Assembly (NCBI GenBank): GCA_027451915.1
Contig: DAIDHU010000123.1
Span: 1-10,022 of the forward strand
DNA length: 10,022 nt
Direction: 5' to 3'
Source of the DNA: Thiomonas sp.
GTDB lineage: Bacteria > Pseudomonadota > Gammaproteobacteria > Burkholderiales > Burkholderiaceae_C
Shown here: one piece after another, positions 1 through 7,559 of the stretch
Position numbering within the stretch: position 1 is the stretch's first letter
How the letters are laid out: every line of letters begins with the position of its first letter
Position numbers and translations under genes: made by a program
Notes under the pieces: model-generated
Databases searched by the model: none
The model's input: the letters and a program-made list of their open reading frames with translations, nothing else
What the model was told of the DNA's origin: nothing

Positions 1-68
1 CCGCGCAGCCCGCGGCCAACCTGCAATCCCTGCTGGTGCTGGCCAACATCGGCCTGGGGAGCGACTGA
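1..68 (+). CDS. C-terminal end of an upstream gene, probably hemX (partial)
   Basis: Only the last 21 or so codons are visible. The open frame enters from the left edge and ends with TGA at 66-68, sharing one base with the ATG of hemY in an ATGA overlap. The visible tail is hydrophobic and ends in GLGSD. In betaproteobacteria the gene directly before hemY is normally hemX, a membrane-anchored protein annotated as uroporphyrinogen-III C-methyltransferase-like, and the overlap fits that operon. The identification rests on position alone, because the tail has no diagnostic motif. Confidence 0.5.
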   Translation, partial: AQPAANLQSLLVLANIGLGSD

Positions 69-1285
69 TGCGCTGGCTGGCCTGGCTGATCACCCTGGCG
101 CTGGGCGCGGCGCTGCTGGCCATGGCGGCCAGCGGGCGCCCCGGCAACGTCGCCATCCTGTTGCCGCCGTATCGCATCGACGTGTCGCTGAACCTGGCGG
201 TGCTGGTGCTGTTGCTGAGTTTCGCGCTGCTGTACGCGGCGGTGCGCGCGCTCAGCCTGCTGCTGGGCCTGCCGCGCGCGGCGGCCCAGTTCCGATCGCG
301 CCGCAGGGTGCAGGTGGCGGCGGCGGCGTTGCACGAGTCGCTGCTGCATCACCTGGGCGGGCGTTTCCGACGGGCCGAGCGTGCCGCCACGCGCGCCGCC
401 GAAGTCGAGGCCTTCCGCCCGGGCGCACTGCTCACCGCGGCGCAGGCGGCGCAGGCCGTGCAGGCCTACGAGCGCCGCGATGCCTACCTGGAGGCTCTGC
501 CGCAGGCCGCCCGCGAGACCGGAGCCCTGCTGCAGGCGCAATGGCAGATCGAGGCGCGCGACGCGCAGGCCGCGCAGCGCGCCCTGCGCGGCCTGTCCAG
601 CGGCGTGCAGCGCCGCACCCAGACCCTGCGCCTGTCCCTGGCCGCGGCACGCGCGCTGCACGACCATGCCGAAGTGCTGCGTCTGGCCGGCGCCTTGCGC
701 AAGCACCACGGGCTGCATCCGGCGGCCGCGCAGGCCATGATCCATGGCGCCGCGCTGGGCCTGATCCGCCAGGCCGACCACGACGGGGAAGCCCTGCGCG
801 CGATCTGGAAGTCCTTCGATCCGGCGTTGCGCCACGACGCGCAGATCGCCGTGGCCGCCGCGCGCGGCCTGGCCCAGGCTGGCGAGCCGGGGCAGGGCCG
901 GGCGCTGCTGGTGGAGGCGCTGCGCGTGCCGCAGGCCGAGCCGGCCGCGCTGATGCCGGCCCTGCGCGGCATGCTGGGGGGCATCGATGCCGCCTTCGTG
1001 GCGCAGGCCGAGGCCTGGATGGACCGCTGGCCGCAGGAGGCCCAGGCCAGCTTCCTGGCGGCGCGCGCCTGCGTGGAACTGGAACTCTGGGGCAAGGCGC
1101 AGCAGTACCTGCAGCGCGCGCTGGAGCGCTGCCAGCCCGACGAACGCCGCCTGCGCGGGCAGATCCACGCGGCACTCGGGCGCCTGCAGGAGCGCATCGA
1201 GCGCGAGGACCAGGCCATGCGTCACTGGCGCCTGGCCGCGCTGGACCTGGCCAACGACGACGGCGGTGCGGCCGGTGGCGCCTGA
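68..1285 (+). CDS. hemY: HemY, membrane protein of the heme-biosynthesis operon with TPR-like repeats
   Basis: The protein has 405 residues, close to the usual HemY length of about 400. Two membrane segments at the N-terminus (about residues 3-21 and 41-66) flank a short periplasmic stretch. A basic segment (FRSRRR, about 75-80) follows. The rest is a long Ala/Leu/Arg-rich helical region of the TPR type, with repeated patterns such as the ELWGKAQQYLQRALE stretch near the C-terminus. In the known family the helical part lies in the cytoplasm and the protein is linked to late heme or porphyrin metabolism, though no enzymatic activity is firmly assigned. It is not the oxygen-dependent protoporphyrinogen oxidase that is also called HemY in Bacillus. 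The start is the ATG inside the ATGA overlap with the preceding gene, which suggests translational coupling. The next gene begins inside its 3' end. Confidence 0.88.
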   Translation: MRWLAWLITLALGAALLAMAASGRPGNVAILLPPYRIDVSLNLAVLVLLLSFALLYAAVRALSLLLGLPRAAAQFRSRRRVQVAAAALHESLLHHLGGRFRRAERAATRAAEVEAFRPGALLTAAQAAQAVQAYERRDAYLEALPQAARETGALLQAQWQIEARDAQAAQRALRGLSSGVQRRTQTLRLSLAAARALHDHAEVLRLAGALRKHHGLHPAAAQAMIHGAALGLIRQADHDGEALRAIWKSFDPALRHDAQIAVAAARGLAQAGEPGQGRALLVEALRVPQAEPAALMPALRGMLGGIDAAFVAQAEAWMDRWPQEAQASFLAARACVELELWGKAQQYLQRALERCQPDERRLRGQIHAALGRLQERIEREDQAMRHWRLAALDLANDDGGAAGGA

Positions 1286-2480
1286 GCGCCGCGGCAGCGC
1301 CCCGAGCCGGCAGGCCGCAGGCCCGCAGGGCCCCCGGCCCGCCACGCAGGCGCCAGGCCGAGCGGCCGCTTGGTGGCGGGCGATTCGCCGCGAGCGCCTG
1401 CTGCTGGTGTTTGGCGGCGTCGCGCTGGTGCTGCAGGCGCTGGACCCGCAGCCCTGGGCGCGCTGGCGCGTCTGGCTGGCGTTGCCCACCTTGCTGGGGC
1501 TGTTCGCGTTGCTGTTGAGCATCGAGGGCATCCGTGCCAGCGGCGCCGTGCAGCGCGCGGCGCAGGCGCTGGCGCGCCGGGCCCACAGCCAGCGCACGCT
1601 GGCCCTGGCGCTGGTGGCGGGATCGGCACTGCTTTCCATGGTGCTGACCAATGACGTCAGCCTGTTCCTGCTGGTGCCGCTCACGGTGGCGCTGGGGCGC
1701 GGCAGTACCCTGCCCGTGCGCAGGGTGGTGATCCTGGAGGCCATGGGCGTGAACGCCGGCTCGGCGCTCAGCCCCGTGGGCAACCCGCAGAATCTGCTGC
1801 TGTGGCAGCACTCGGGCCTGTCCATGCTGCAGTTCGTCTGGCGCATGTTCCCGGCCGCGATCACCATGCTGGCGCTGCTCGTGCTCACCGTGTGGCTGCT
1901 GGTGCCGGCGCGCGCGCTGGCCACCGGCCAGGCGCCGCCAGCCCAGGGCCCGGCCCTGCGGCCGGCCCTGGGCTGGACCTCCGCGCTGCTGCTGCTGGTC
2001 GTGCTGGTGTTGCTGCAGGAGCATCATTCGGGCGTGGCGGCGGCCCTGGCGCTGCTGGTGTTCGCCTCGGCGTGGCGCGAGGTGCTGCGCCGCGTGGACT
2101 GGGGCCTGCTGTTGACCCTGGCGGCCATGTTCGCGGGCCTGGGCCACCTGGCCCAGTGGGCGCCGCTGCAGGCCTGGCTGCTGCGCCTGGACTGGCACAG
2201 CCCGCCGCTGATCTACGTCGGCGGGGTGCTGCTGTCGCAGGTGCTGAGCAACGTGCCGGCCACGGTCTTGCTGTGGCCGCAGGTGGGGCAGGCGATTCCC
2301 CTGGCCGTGGCGGTGGACGTCGGCGGTTTCGGGCTGGCGCTGGGTTCGCTGGCCAATCTGATCGCCCTGCGCCTGGAAGGCGGCCGGGGAAATCTCGGGG
2401 AGTTCCACCGCATCAGCGTGCCCTTCCTGCTGGTGTGCGCTCCCCTGGTGTGGCTGGTCATGCGCCTGACGGGCGCTTGA
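1266..2480 (+). CDS. ArsB/NhaD/SLC13-type ion or anion permease
   Basis: An integral inner-membrane transporter of about 404 residues from the suggested start. It has about ten hydrophobic segments and the signatures of the ArsB/NhaD/CitMHS group: TND followed by LFLLVPLT at about 128-140, SPVGNPQNL at about 169-177, and in the second half SNVPATVLL at about 328-336 and GSLANLIAL at about 360-368. The two halves carry related motifs, as expected for an inverted-repeat permease. Substrate cannot be read from sequence; arsenite, Na+/H+ exchange, dicarboxylate or another anion are possible, and the sulfur genes downstream make a sulfur oxyanion conceivable but unproven. The start is uncertain. 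In-frame GTG codons at 1266 and 1275 would overlap hemY by 20 or 11 bases and neither has a clear Shine-Dalgarno; GTG at 1407 is another option but falls inside the first membrane segment. The first 45 or so residues are Pro/Ala/Arg-rich and look non-conserved. The overlap suggests co-transcription with hemY. Confidence 0.82.
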   Translation: MRPVAPERRGSAPSRQAAGPQGPRPATQAPGRAAAWWRAIRRERLLLVFGGVALVLQALDPQPWARWRVWLALPTLLGLFALLLSIEGIRASGAVQRAAQALARRAHSQRTLALALVAGSALLSMVLTNDVSLFLLVPLTVALGRGSTLPVRRVVILEAMGVNAGSALSPVGNPQNLLLWQHSGLSMLQFVWRMFPAAITMLALLVLTVWLLVPARALATGQAPPAQGPALRPALGWTSALLLLVVLVLLQEHHSGVAAALALLVFASAWREVLRRVDWGLLLTLAAMFAGLGHLAQWAPLQAWLLRLDWHSPPLIYVGGVLLSQVLSNVPATVLLWPQVGQAIPLAVAVDVGGFGLALGSLANLIALRLEGGRGNLGEFHRISVPFLLVCAPLVWLVMRLTGA

Positions 2481-2519
2481 TCCGCCGCGGTGTGCCGGCC
2501 GGGCGGGCCGGCGCGGATC
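2479..2519 (+). other. Large inverted repeat between the permease gene and cysM
   Basis: GATCCGC at 2479-2485 is the exact reverse complement of GCGGATC at 2513-2519. Inside it, GCCGGCC at 2494-2500 pairs with GGCCGGC at 2506-2512 around a GGGCG loop. Together they give 14 GC-rich pairs with one 8-base bulge on the left arm. The structure begins at the stop codon of the permease and ends 36 bases before the cysM ATG. No T-run follows, so it is not a canonical intrinsic terminator. It could reduce read-through, stabilise the upstream mRNA end, or be a copy of a dispersed palindrome. Confidence 0.5.
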
Positions 2520-2555
2520 GGGCGCGCGTGCCAGAATGTCGATAGGAGAAATTCG

Positions 2556-3464
2556 ATGCCCTCGTACAAGACCCTGGAACAGACCATCGGCGCCACGCCC
2601 CTGGTGCGCCTGCAGCGCATCGGCGCCGCCGACAACGAGCGCCGCGGCAATGTGCTGCTGGCCAAGCTCGAAGGCAACAATCCCGCCGGATCGGTGAAGG
2701 ATCGGCCGGCGCTGTCGATGATCCGCCGCGCCGCGGAGCGCGGCAGCATCCGCGCGGGGGACACGCTGATCGAGGCCACCTCGGGCAACACCGGCATCGC
2801 GCTGGCGATGGCCGCGGCCATCCTGGGTTTCCGGATGGTGCTGATCATGCCCGAGGACCTGTCGGTGGAGCGCGCGCAGACCATGCGCGCCTATGGCGCC
2901 GAGCTGATCCTCACCCCCAAGGCGGGGGGCATGGAGTACGCGCGCGACCTGGCCGATCAGATGCAGCGCGAGGGCAAGGGCCTGGTGCTGGACCAGTTCG
3001 CCAACCCCGACAACCCGCGCGCCCACTACGAGACCACGGGCCCCGAGATCTGGCACGACACCGACGGCACGGTCACGCACTTCGTCTCGTCCATGGGAAC
3101 CACCGGCACCATCACCGGGGTTTCCCAGTATCTGAAGGAGCGCAACCCGGCGGTGCAGATCGTCGGCGCCCAGCCCGACGAAGGCTCGCGCATTCCCGGC
3201 ATCCGCAAATGGCCGCAGGAGTACCTGCCGAAAATCTACCAGCCCGAGCGGGTCGATCGCGTCGAGTCGGTCAGCCAGGCCGCGGCCGAGTCCATGGCGC
3301 GGCGCCTGGCGCGCGAGGAAGGGCTGTTCTGCGGCATCAGCTCCGGCGGCGCCTGCGAGATCGCCTTGCGCCTGTCGCGCGAACTCAGCCAGGCGACCAT
3401 CGTGTTCATCGTCTGCGATCGTGGCGACCGCTACCTCAGCACGGGGGTCTTTCCGGCGGCATGA
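2556..3464 (+). CDS. cysM: Cysteine synthase B (O-acetylserine sulfhydrylase, CysM type)
   Basis: A cytoplasmic PLP enzyme of 302 residues, matching the usual CysM length of about 303. It makes cysteine from O-acetylserine and sulfide or, in the CysM type, thiosulfate (giving S-sulfocysteine). Visible landmarks are the PLP lysine in GSVKDRP (Lys48), the substrate-binding loop TSGNTG (75-80), the phosphate-binding GTTGTITG (181-188) and the GISSGGA segment near 260-266, whose serine contacts the pyridine nitrogen. The GSRIPGIRKWP stretch favours CysM over CysK. I chose the ATG at 2556 because AGGAGAA lies at 2544-2550, six bases upstream; an earlier in-frame ATG at 2490 sits inside the inverted repeat and would add 22 unconserved residues. 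The 75-base gap after the permease and the strong ribosome site suggest it may be expressed separately from hemY and the permease. A TusA-family gene follows 58 bases downstream. Confidence 0.95.
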   Translation: MPSYKTLEQTIGATPLVRLQRIGAADNERRGNVLLAKLEGNNPAGSVKDRPALSMIRRAAERGSIRAGDTLIEATSGNTGIALAMAAAILGFRMVLIMPEDLSVERAQTMRAYGAELILTPKAGGMEYARDLADQMQREGKGLVLDQFANPDNPRAHYETTGPEIWHDTDGTVTHFVSSMGTTGTITGVSQYLKERNPAVQIVGAQPDEGSRIPGIRKWPQEYLPKIYQPERVDRVESVSQAAAESMARRLAREEGLFCGISSGGACEIALRLSRELSQATIVFIVCDRGDRYLSTGVFPAA

Positions 3465-3522
3465 TCGACGCGCCGGGACGTACAATTGTCATGATCGTGG
3501 ATCGAAAGGTACGAGGCTGGCC

Positions 3523-3774
3523 ATGAGCGGGGAAAGCGCGGCGCTGGACAAGGTGGACGTGGAAGTCGACGCCCGCGGCATGAACTGCCCCTTGCCCATC
3601 CTGAAGGCCAAGAAGGCGCTGTCGGCCATGCAAAGCGGCCAGGTGCTGCGGGTGCTGGCCACCGACCACGGTTCCATGCGCGACTTCCAGGCCTTCGCGC
3701 GCCAGACCGGCAACGAGCTGGTGGCCCAGACCGAGCAGGCAGGGGTGATCTCGCACCTGCTGCGCCGGCGCTGA
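3523..3774 (+). CDS. TusA-family sulfur carrier protein
   Basis: A small cytoplasmic protein of 83 residues, the normal size for TusA/SirA-like proteins (about 75-85). The family signature is present: an N-terminal beta strand (VDVEVDARG), then NCPLPIL with the CPxP active cysteine at Cys22 starting the first helix, and the RVLATD strand typical of the fold. In known members this cysteine carries persulfide sulfur for tRNA thiolation, molybdenum-cofactor or general sulfur transfer. Which paralogue this is cannot be decided from sequence alone. The start is the ATG at 3523, preceded by GAGG at 3513-3516 six bases upstream. The frame is open further upstream to 3421, but that part overlaps cysM and has no family similarity. 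Its position behind cysM supports a role in sulfur trafficking. Confidence 0.9.
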   Translation: MSGESAALDKVDVEVDARGMNCPLPILKAKKALSAMQSGQVLRVLATDHGSMRDFQAFARQTGNELVAQTEQAGVISHLLRRR

Positions 3775-3783
3775 GAAGCCGGC

Positions 3784-3801
3784 GCCCGTCGGACGGCGGG
3801 C
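3784..3801 (+). terminator. Weak terminator-like hairpin after the TusA-family gene
   Basis: GCCCGTC and GGCGGGC form a 7-pair stem with one G-U pair and a GGAC loop, starting 10 bases after the stop codon. The sequence downstream is CCCCTCAGGTCC, so there is no U-tract. It lies in the 66-base gap where the two gene blocks converge, a place where a terminator is expected. Shape and position are the only support. Confidence 0.3.
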
Positions 3802-3804
3802 CCC

Positions 3805-3849
3805 TCAGGTCCTTCAGGTACTTCAGGTTCTTCGGCCCCCTCAGGTCTG
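3805..3849 (-). repeat. Five-unit 9-bp tandem repeat across the vgrG stop codon
   Basis: On the + strand the units are TCAGGTCCT, TCAGGTACT, TCAGGTTCT, the degenerate TCGGCCCCC, and TCAGGTCTG. The last unit contains the final two sense codons and stop of vgrG. Read on the - strand in the vgrG frame, four of the five units end in ACC TGA, so the true stop is followed by three further in-frame stops at 9-base spacing. The array looks like slippage expansion of the 3' end of the gene. Confidence 0.8.
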
Positions 3850-6624
3850 CGTCGCCTGCGCGTCGGGGGCTTGCACGTGCAGGGGTTCGAACTCCAACTC
3901 GGTGGTCCATTGCGCTTCCTGCGCCGTGTGCAGCGCGGGTGACAGCGCCGCCCCGGCCGTCCTGTGCGCCAGGGTCGAGCAGGCGTCCGCCGCCCCGGGC
4001 CCGGGTACCAGGCGATAGTGCAGGCCTGCCCAGCAGGCGGCGCCGGGCGTGGCCAGGCGGGCCTGGCGGCTGAACTCCCGCAGCTCGGGCGCGCCGCGCG
4101 CCCCCACGCCGAGGGGCTGCGCCGGGTGCACGCTGAGCGCGGCGTGCACCTGCAGCTGCCCGGCCTGCAGACACGCGCCTTGGTGGTCCAGGCGCAGGGC
4201 GCTGGGGCCGCCCTGCAGCAGCAGTTCCTTGTCGGCGCGGATGCTGATGTGCTCTGCCGATTCCTCGAGTCGAAGTCTGGCCCAGATGCGGATGTTCTGG
4301 CGCAGCGCACGGATGTCCACGTCGCCGCCGTAGGCCATCAGGCGCAGCCCGGCCCGCCAGGCGAACAGGCGCATGCCCCGCGCCGCGCTGGCCAGCAGGC
4401 TGCCTCCGGCGCTCAGGCTGGTTTGCGCGCCGCTGCTCAGGCTCAGCTGCTCCCCCGCGGCCAGATGGGCATGGGCCTGCGCGCTGGCGTGCAGCGAAGC
4501 CGCCGAGCCGAGGTTCAGGTCCGGCGGCGCGGCGGACGCTGCCTGCGCCACCGCGGCGCTGGAACCGGTGAGGGCCGTGGGGTCGCGCTGGCCGGCCGCC
4601 CGCAGGCTAGCCGCCACCTCGGTTTGTTCCTCGCTGTCGTCCGCCCCGGCCTGGCGCGCCACCCGGGCCTGCGCCTCCTGCTGCTGCGAGGCCTGCAGGA
4701 GCCTGGCGCGCGACTCCTGGGTGTCGTCGATGCGCCCCCCGCCGCGCGGGCGGGGGTCGGTGCTCAGGCTCAGCCCGGCCGCGGCGCGCAGGGCGCCGAA
4801 GGCATCGCTGCGCAGCTCGAAGCCCTCGCCGCGCGGCTCGTGGCGGCCGCTGCTGCCGCAAATGCGGGTGATGCGCCCCAGGGCCAGAGCGCTGTGCCCA
4901 TGGTCGCAGGCCAGCTGGGCCTGGATCGAGGCCTCGGTGTCATCGAACACCAGATGGCTGCCGCGTCCCACGCTCCCGTTGCCGCAGTTCGGCAGCAGCT
5001 CCCGGCTGCGCCAGCCGCTGAGCGCGGCCTGTGCGGGGAGATCCCAGTTCGGAGGGTTGTGCGGCCCGTTCACGCAACCCAGCACCAGGGGCCGGTCGGG
5101 ATCGCCATGTTCGAAGGCCACGATCACCTCCTGGCCGACGCGCGGCACGCCCTGGTAGCCCTGCGCACCGCCGCTCGCGGGGCTGGCCACGCGGATCCAG
5201 CAGCTGCAATCATCGCTTCGAGTGTGCGTGCCGTCGAGCCTACGGTCCCAGGGGAACCACACCTTGATGCGCCCGTGCAGGTCGGTATGGATGCCGTGGC
5301 CGCTGGGGCCCACCACGCGGGCGGTCTGCACGCCGTGGATGCGGGGCTTGCGCAAGTGGCCGTCGAGATCGCGCGGAGCATCGGCCGGCGCGAGCCGGGA
5401 GCAGCACTGGGTCTGGAAGGCGCAGTGGGCCTCGAGTCTTTCGTCAGCCGGCTCCGCGCCAGGGGCCTCGCCATGGTCTTCGGCAAGACGGATGCGCAGA
5501 TGGGTGGAACGGATGAGATGCGGGCCATTCTGCGATGGCAGCGCATGGCCGCTCAGCTCGAAGCGGTACCCGGGGCGCAGGCCGCGCAGCGCTCCCTGGC
5601 CCTGGGCGATCAAGTTGTCGCGCTCGACCCGATCCTGGCGCACCCTGGCTAGACGATGGGAGACCTCGGCATCGTGCGCCGCTGCATCGAATCCGGCCGG
5701 CCAGTGCAGCAGGCCGTGCCCGGCGGCCGTCGGAACCCGGAGCGGCAACTGCGAGCAGGCCTTGGCGCTGAGCCTGCGTTCGGGGGCGAGAAAGTCGTAG
5801 TCCCAGGCCTGGGTGTGGTCCCCGTGCAGGCGCAGGCAGGTGTCGAAGCCATGCACCACCGGCATGTCGCGTTCCCCCTGGGCGTCGCGACGTGCGCGCA
5901 GTGGCAGGCTGCGATACGCGGGGCAGGGCTGCGACTCGAGGGGCGATCGACGGTCGAGGATCACCAGCGTGTGGGCTGGAGCGCCCGAGTATTGGCGAGG
6001 GTCGGCGCTGGCATGCTCGAAGAAGTAGCTCAGGCCCCAGCGGGCCATGAGGCGCACGAGGAACTCGAAGTCGGTCTCTCCGTACTGCACCTGGTAGTCG
6101 AGCTCCGGGTAATGCTCGCCGCAGCGTATGTCCAGCGGCCAGGGATAGGCACTCAGCACCGTGCGCAGGATGTCGGGAAGGCGCTGGTGCTGGAAGATGC
6201 GGTAGTGGTTGCGCATGTGCGCCAGCGCCAGCCAGGGTTCGAGCCGCAGCTCGACCATGCGACCCCTCGCGTCGCCGTCGAGATGGCGCAGCCCGGTCAC
6301 GATGCCGTTGATGCAGCGCCATCGCGCCACCGGAGGGCCGAGACGGTCCCGGATGCCGGATTCGAGCTCGATGCACACGCCGAGTGCCTGCCCGAGCAGG
6401 GCGTCGGCGTCGGTGCGATCGTTCGGGACCGGAGGGCGGCGTTCACCTCGCCGCGCCGCCCACGCCGAGCGGCGGTCGCGGGCCAGCACGCGGTAGGAAT
6501 ACAGCCTGCCGACCGATTCCTCGCCTTCGATCTCCAGCAGGCGCAGCGCGGGTTCCTCGCGCCACAGGGGCATGTTTTCGCTCAGCAGCGAGACGGCGAT
6601 GGCCTCGTCGGGCAGGATGGGCAT
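3841..6624 (-). CDS. vgrG: Type VI secretion VgrG spike protein
   Basis: A protein of 927 residues forming the trimeric puncture tip of a type VI secretion system and carrying effectors. The N-terminal two fifths are the gp27/gpD-like base, with the diagnostic stretch YRIFQHQRLPDIL (about 141-153) and YGETDFEFLVRLM ending in YFFEH (about 181-204). The gp5-like OB fold lies at about 425-525 (GRIKVWFPWDR, WIRVASPASGG, VGQEVIVAFEHGDPDRPLVLG). Next comes the T6SS-Vgr type segment at about 550-640 (GSHLVFDD, GFELRSDAFGALRAA) and a DUF2345-like part at about 690-825. The last 100 residues match nothing I recognise. The start is the ATG at 6624, preceded by GGGGAG at 6632-6637, seven bases upstream; a longer open frame beyond it overlaps C1 and is unrelated. 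It begins 14 bases after the C1 stop, so it is probably the last gene of the B-C1-vgrG transcript. No other type VI gene is in view. Confidence 0.93.
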   Translation of the reverse strand: MPILPDEAIAVSLLSENMPLWREEPALRLLEIEGEESVGRLYSYRVLARDRRSAWAARRGERRPPVPNDRTDADALLGQALGVCIELESGIRDRLGPPVARWRCINGIVTGLRHLDGDARGRMVELRLEPWLALAHMRNHYRIFQHQRLPDILRTVLSAYPWPLDIRCGEHYPELDYQVQYGETDFEFLVRLMARWGLSYFFEHASADPRQYSGAPAHTLVILDRRSPLESQPCPAYRSLPLRARRDAQGERDMPVVHGFDTCLRLHGDHTQAWDYDFLAPERRLSAKACSQLPLRVPTAAGHGLLHWPAGFDAAAHDAEVSHRLARVRQDRVERDNLIAQGQGALRGLRPGYRFELSGHALPSQNGPHLIRSTHLRIRLAEDHGEAPGAEPADERLEAHCAFQTQCCSRLAPADAPRDLDGHLRKPRIHGVQTARVVGPSGHGIHTDLHGRIKVWFPWDRRLDGTHTRSDDCSCWIRVASPASGGAQGYQGVPRVGQEVIVAFEHGDPDRPLVLGCVNGPHNPPNWDLPAQAALSGWRSRELLPNCGNGSVGRGSHLVFDDTEASIQAQLACDHGHSALALGRITRICGSSGRHEPRGEGFELRSDAFGALRAAAGLSLSTDPRPRGGGRIDDTQESRARLLQASQQQEAQARVARQAGADDSEEQTEVAASLRAAGQRDPTALTGSSAAVAQAASAAPPDLNLGSAASLHASAQAHAHLAAGEQLSLSSGAQTSLSAGGSLLASAARGMRLFAWRAGLRLMAYGGDVDIRALRQNIRIWARLRLEESAEHISIRADKELLLQGGPSALRLDHQGACLQAGQLQVHAALSVHPAQPLGVGARGAPELREFSRQARLATPGAACWAGLHYRLVPGPGAADACSTLAHRTAGAALSPALHTAQEAQWTTELEFEPLHVQAPDAQATQT

Positions 6625-6638
6625 TGGATCTCTCCCCT

Positions 6639-7559
6639 TCAGGCCTTGTCGCCCAGCGCGAGGACCGGCGGGTCGCGGTAGGTCTCGTCGATGGTGTAGC
6701 CCTGGAGGCGCAGCCGGGCTTCGCTGCGGGCGCGTTCGCGGCCGTCGATCTGCAGTTCGGCGGGAATGAGCTCCTTCCAGCGCTTCATGTCCTCGACCTC
6801 GTCGAAATATTTCCAGAAGTGCGGCGTTTCGCCTTCCAGGTCGATGGAGAACATGTACACACCGACACCCTTCGGGTCGCGCAGCGCGGGCTCGTCGATG
6901 ACGCGTACGTCCATGTACACGCCATCGGCCCAGAACTGCCAATAGGGCAGATGGAGGTTGAGTTGCATCCACTCGTCGAGCGTGGGAACGTAGCGCGGGT
7001 CGGGAGGATAGTTGCCCTTGCAGGACAGCACGTAGCGCAGGGCCTCGGCTTGCGCGAGCCGAGGTTCCGATGGAAGCACGAATCGCTGCCAGCCCGCGCG
7101 CAGGAGGTTCTCGAACAGCTCGAACAGCCTGTCGCGGGCGATGGCGTGGGCGACTCGTTCTCCGTCCATCGCGAAGGCCCCGATGCCCCAGGAATAGATG
7201 CCCTCCTCGGGAATGGCCGGGTCGCTGGCGCCCATCACACTGCTGACCCGTGGGATGTCGAAACTGTGCGGGCCTTGCAAGTAGCGCACGGTGCCTAATG
7301 CGCCCAGGGGCCATTTGCGCTTGTAGAAGTGCATGCCCACCGGGAGGCGGTCGAGTCGCGAGCCGGGAGCCCGCAGGTCGAAGTTCTTGGGATCGCCGAG
7401 AGCGATGGTGGCAGGGGTGTCGGCCATGGCTTCCTGGGGTGTCAGCAGGCTGGAGAGAGGGCGGCTGCCGCGCAGTAGCGGAGCCAGGGAGGCGAAGCCG
7501 AAGGCGGCGCCTGCGCGCAGCAGGCGCCTGCGGCTGAGGGAGGAGGGAGCATCAGTCAT
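6639..7559 (-). CDS. C1: Tat-exported protein of unknown function, paired with B; candidate immunity or partner protein
   Basis: A protein of 306 residues starting at the ATG whose first bases overlap the last 8 bases of B; a longer in-frame start at 7610 lies deep inside B and would precede the signal peptide. The N-terminus has SRRRLLRAG (9-17) followed by a hydrophobic stretch, a twin-arginine export signature, so the mature protein is probably periplasmic. The mature part begins near MADTP (45) and is rich in aromatic residues. Blocks shared exactly with paralogue C2 include RYLQGPHSF, VSSVMG, LLRAGWQRF, DEWMQLN, FWADGVYM, VIDEPALRDP and GYTIDETYRDPP. I do not recognise a named family or catalytic motif. 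Its overlap with B and position directly before vgrG suggest that B, C1 and VgrG work together. Immunity to B is my inference; an accessory or chaperone role is the alternative, although export makes a cytoplasmic chaperone unlikely. Confidence 0.82.
   Translation of the reverse strand: MTDAPSSLSRRRLLRAGAAFGFASLAPLLRGSRPLSSLLTPQEAMADTPATIALGDPKNFDLRAPGSRLDRLPVGMHFYKRKWPLGALGTVRYLQGPHSFDIPRVSSVMGASDPAIPEEGIYSWGIGAFAMDGERVAHAIARDRLFELFENLLRAGWQRFVLPSEPRLAQAEALRYVLSCKGNYPPDPRYVPTLDEWMQLNLHLPYWQFWADGVYMDVRVIDEPALRDPKGVGVYMFSIDLEGETPHFWKYFDEVEDMKRWKELIPAELQIDGRERARSEARLRLQGYTIDETYRDPPVLALGDKA

Noticed and set aside
432..3485. A very long open frame on the - strand opposite hemY, the permease and cysM
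   Set aside because: Its translation is low-complexity (Arg/Ala/Gln/His/Pro-rich), as expected when GC-rich codons are read antisense, and all three + strand genes have strong family signatures.
3481..3492. TACAAT followed by TTGTCA upstream of the TusA-family gene, resembling promoter boxes
   Set aside because: TACAAT has no -35 partner at 16-18 bases, and TTGTCA would place its -10 almost on the ribosome site of the gene.
3964..6681. Two long + strand open frames opposite vgrG
   Set aside because: They mirror the VgrG codons and show no domain, while the - strand frame carries all VgrG signatures.
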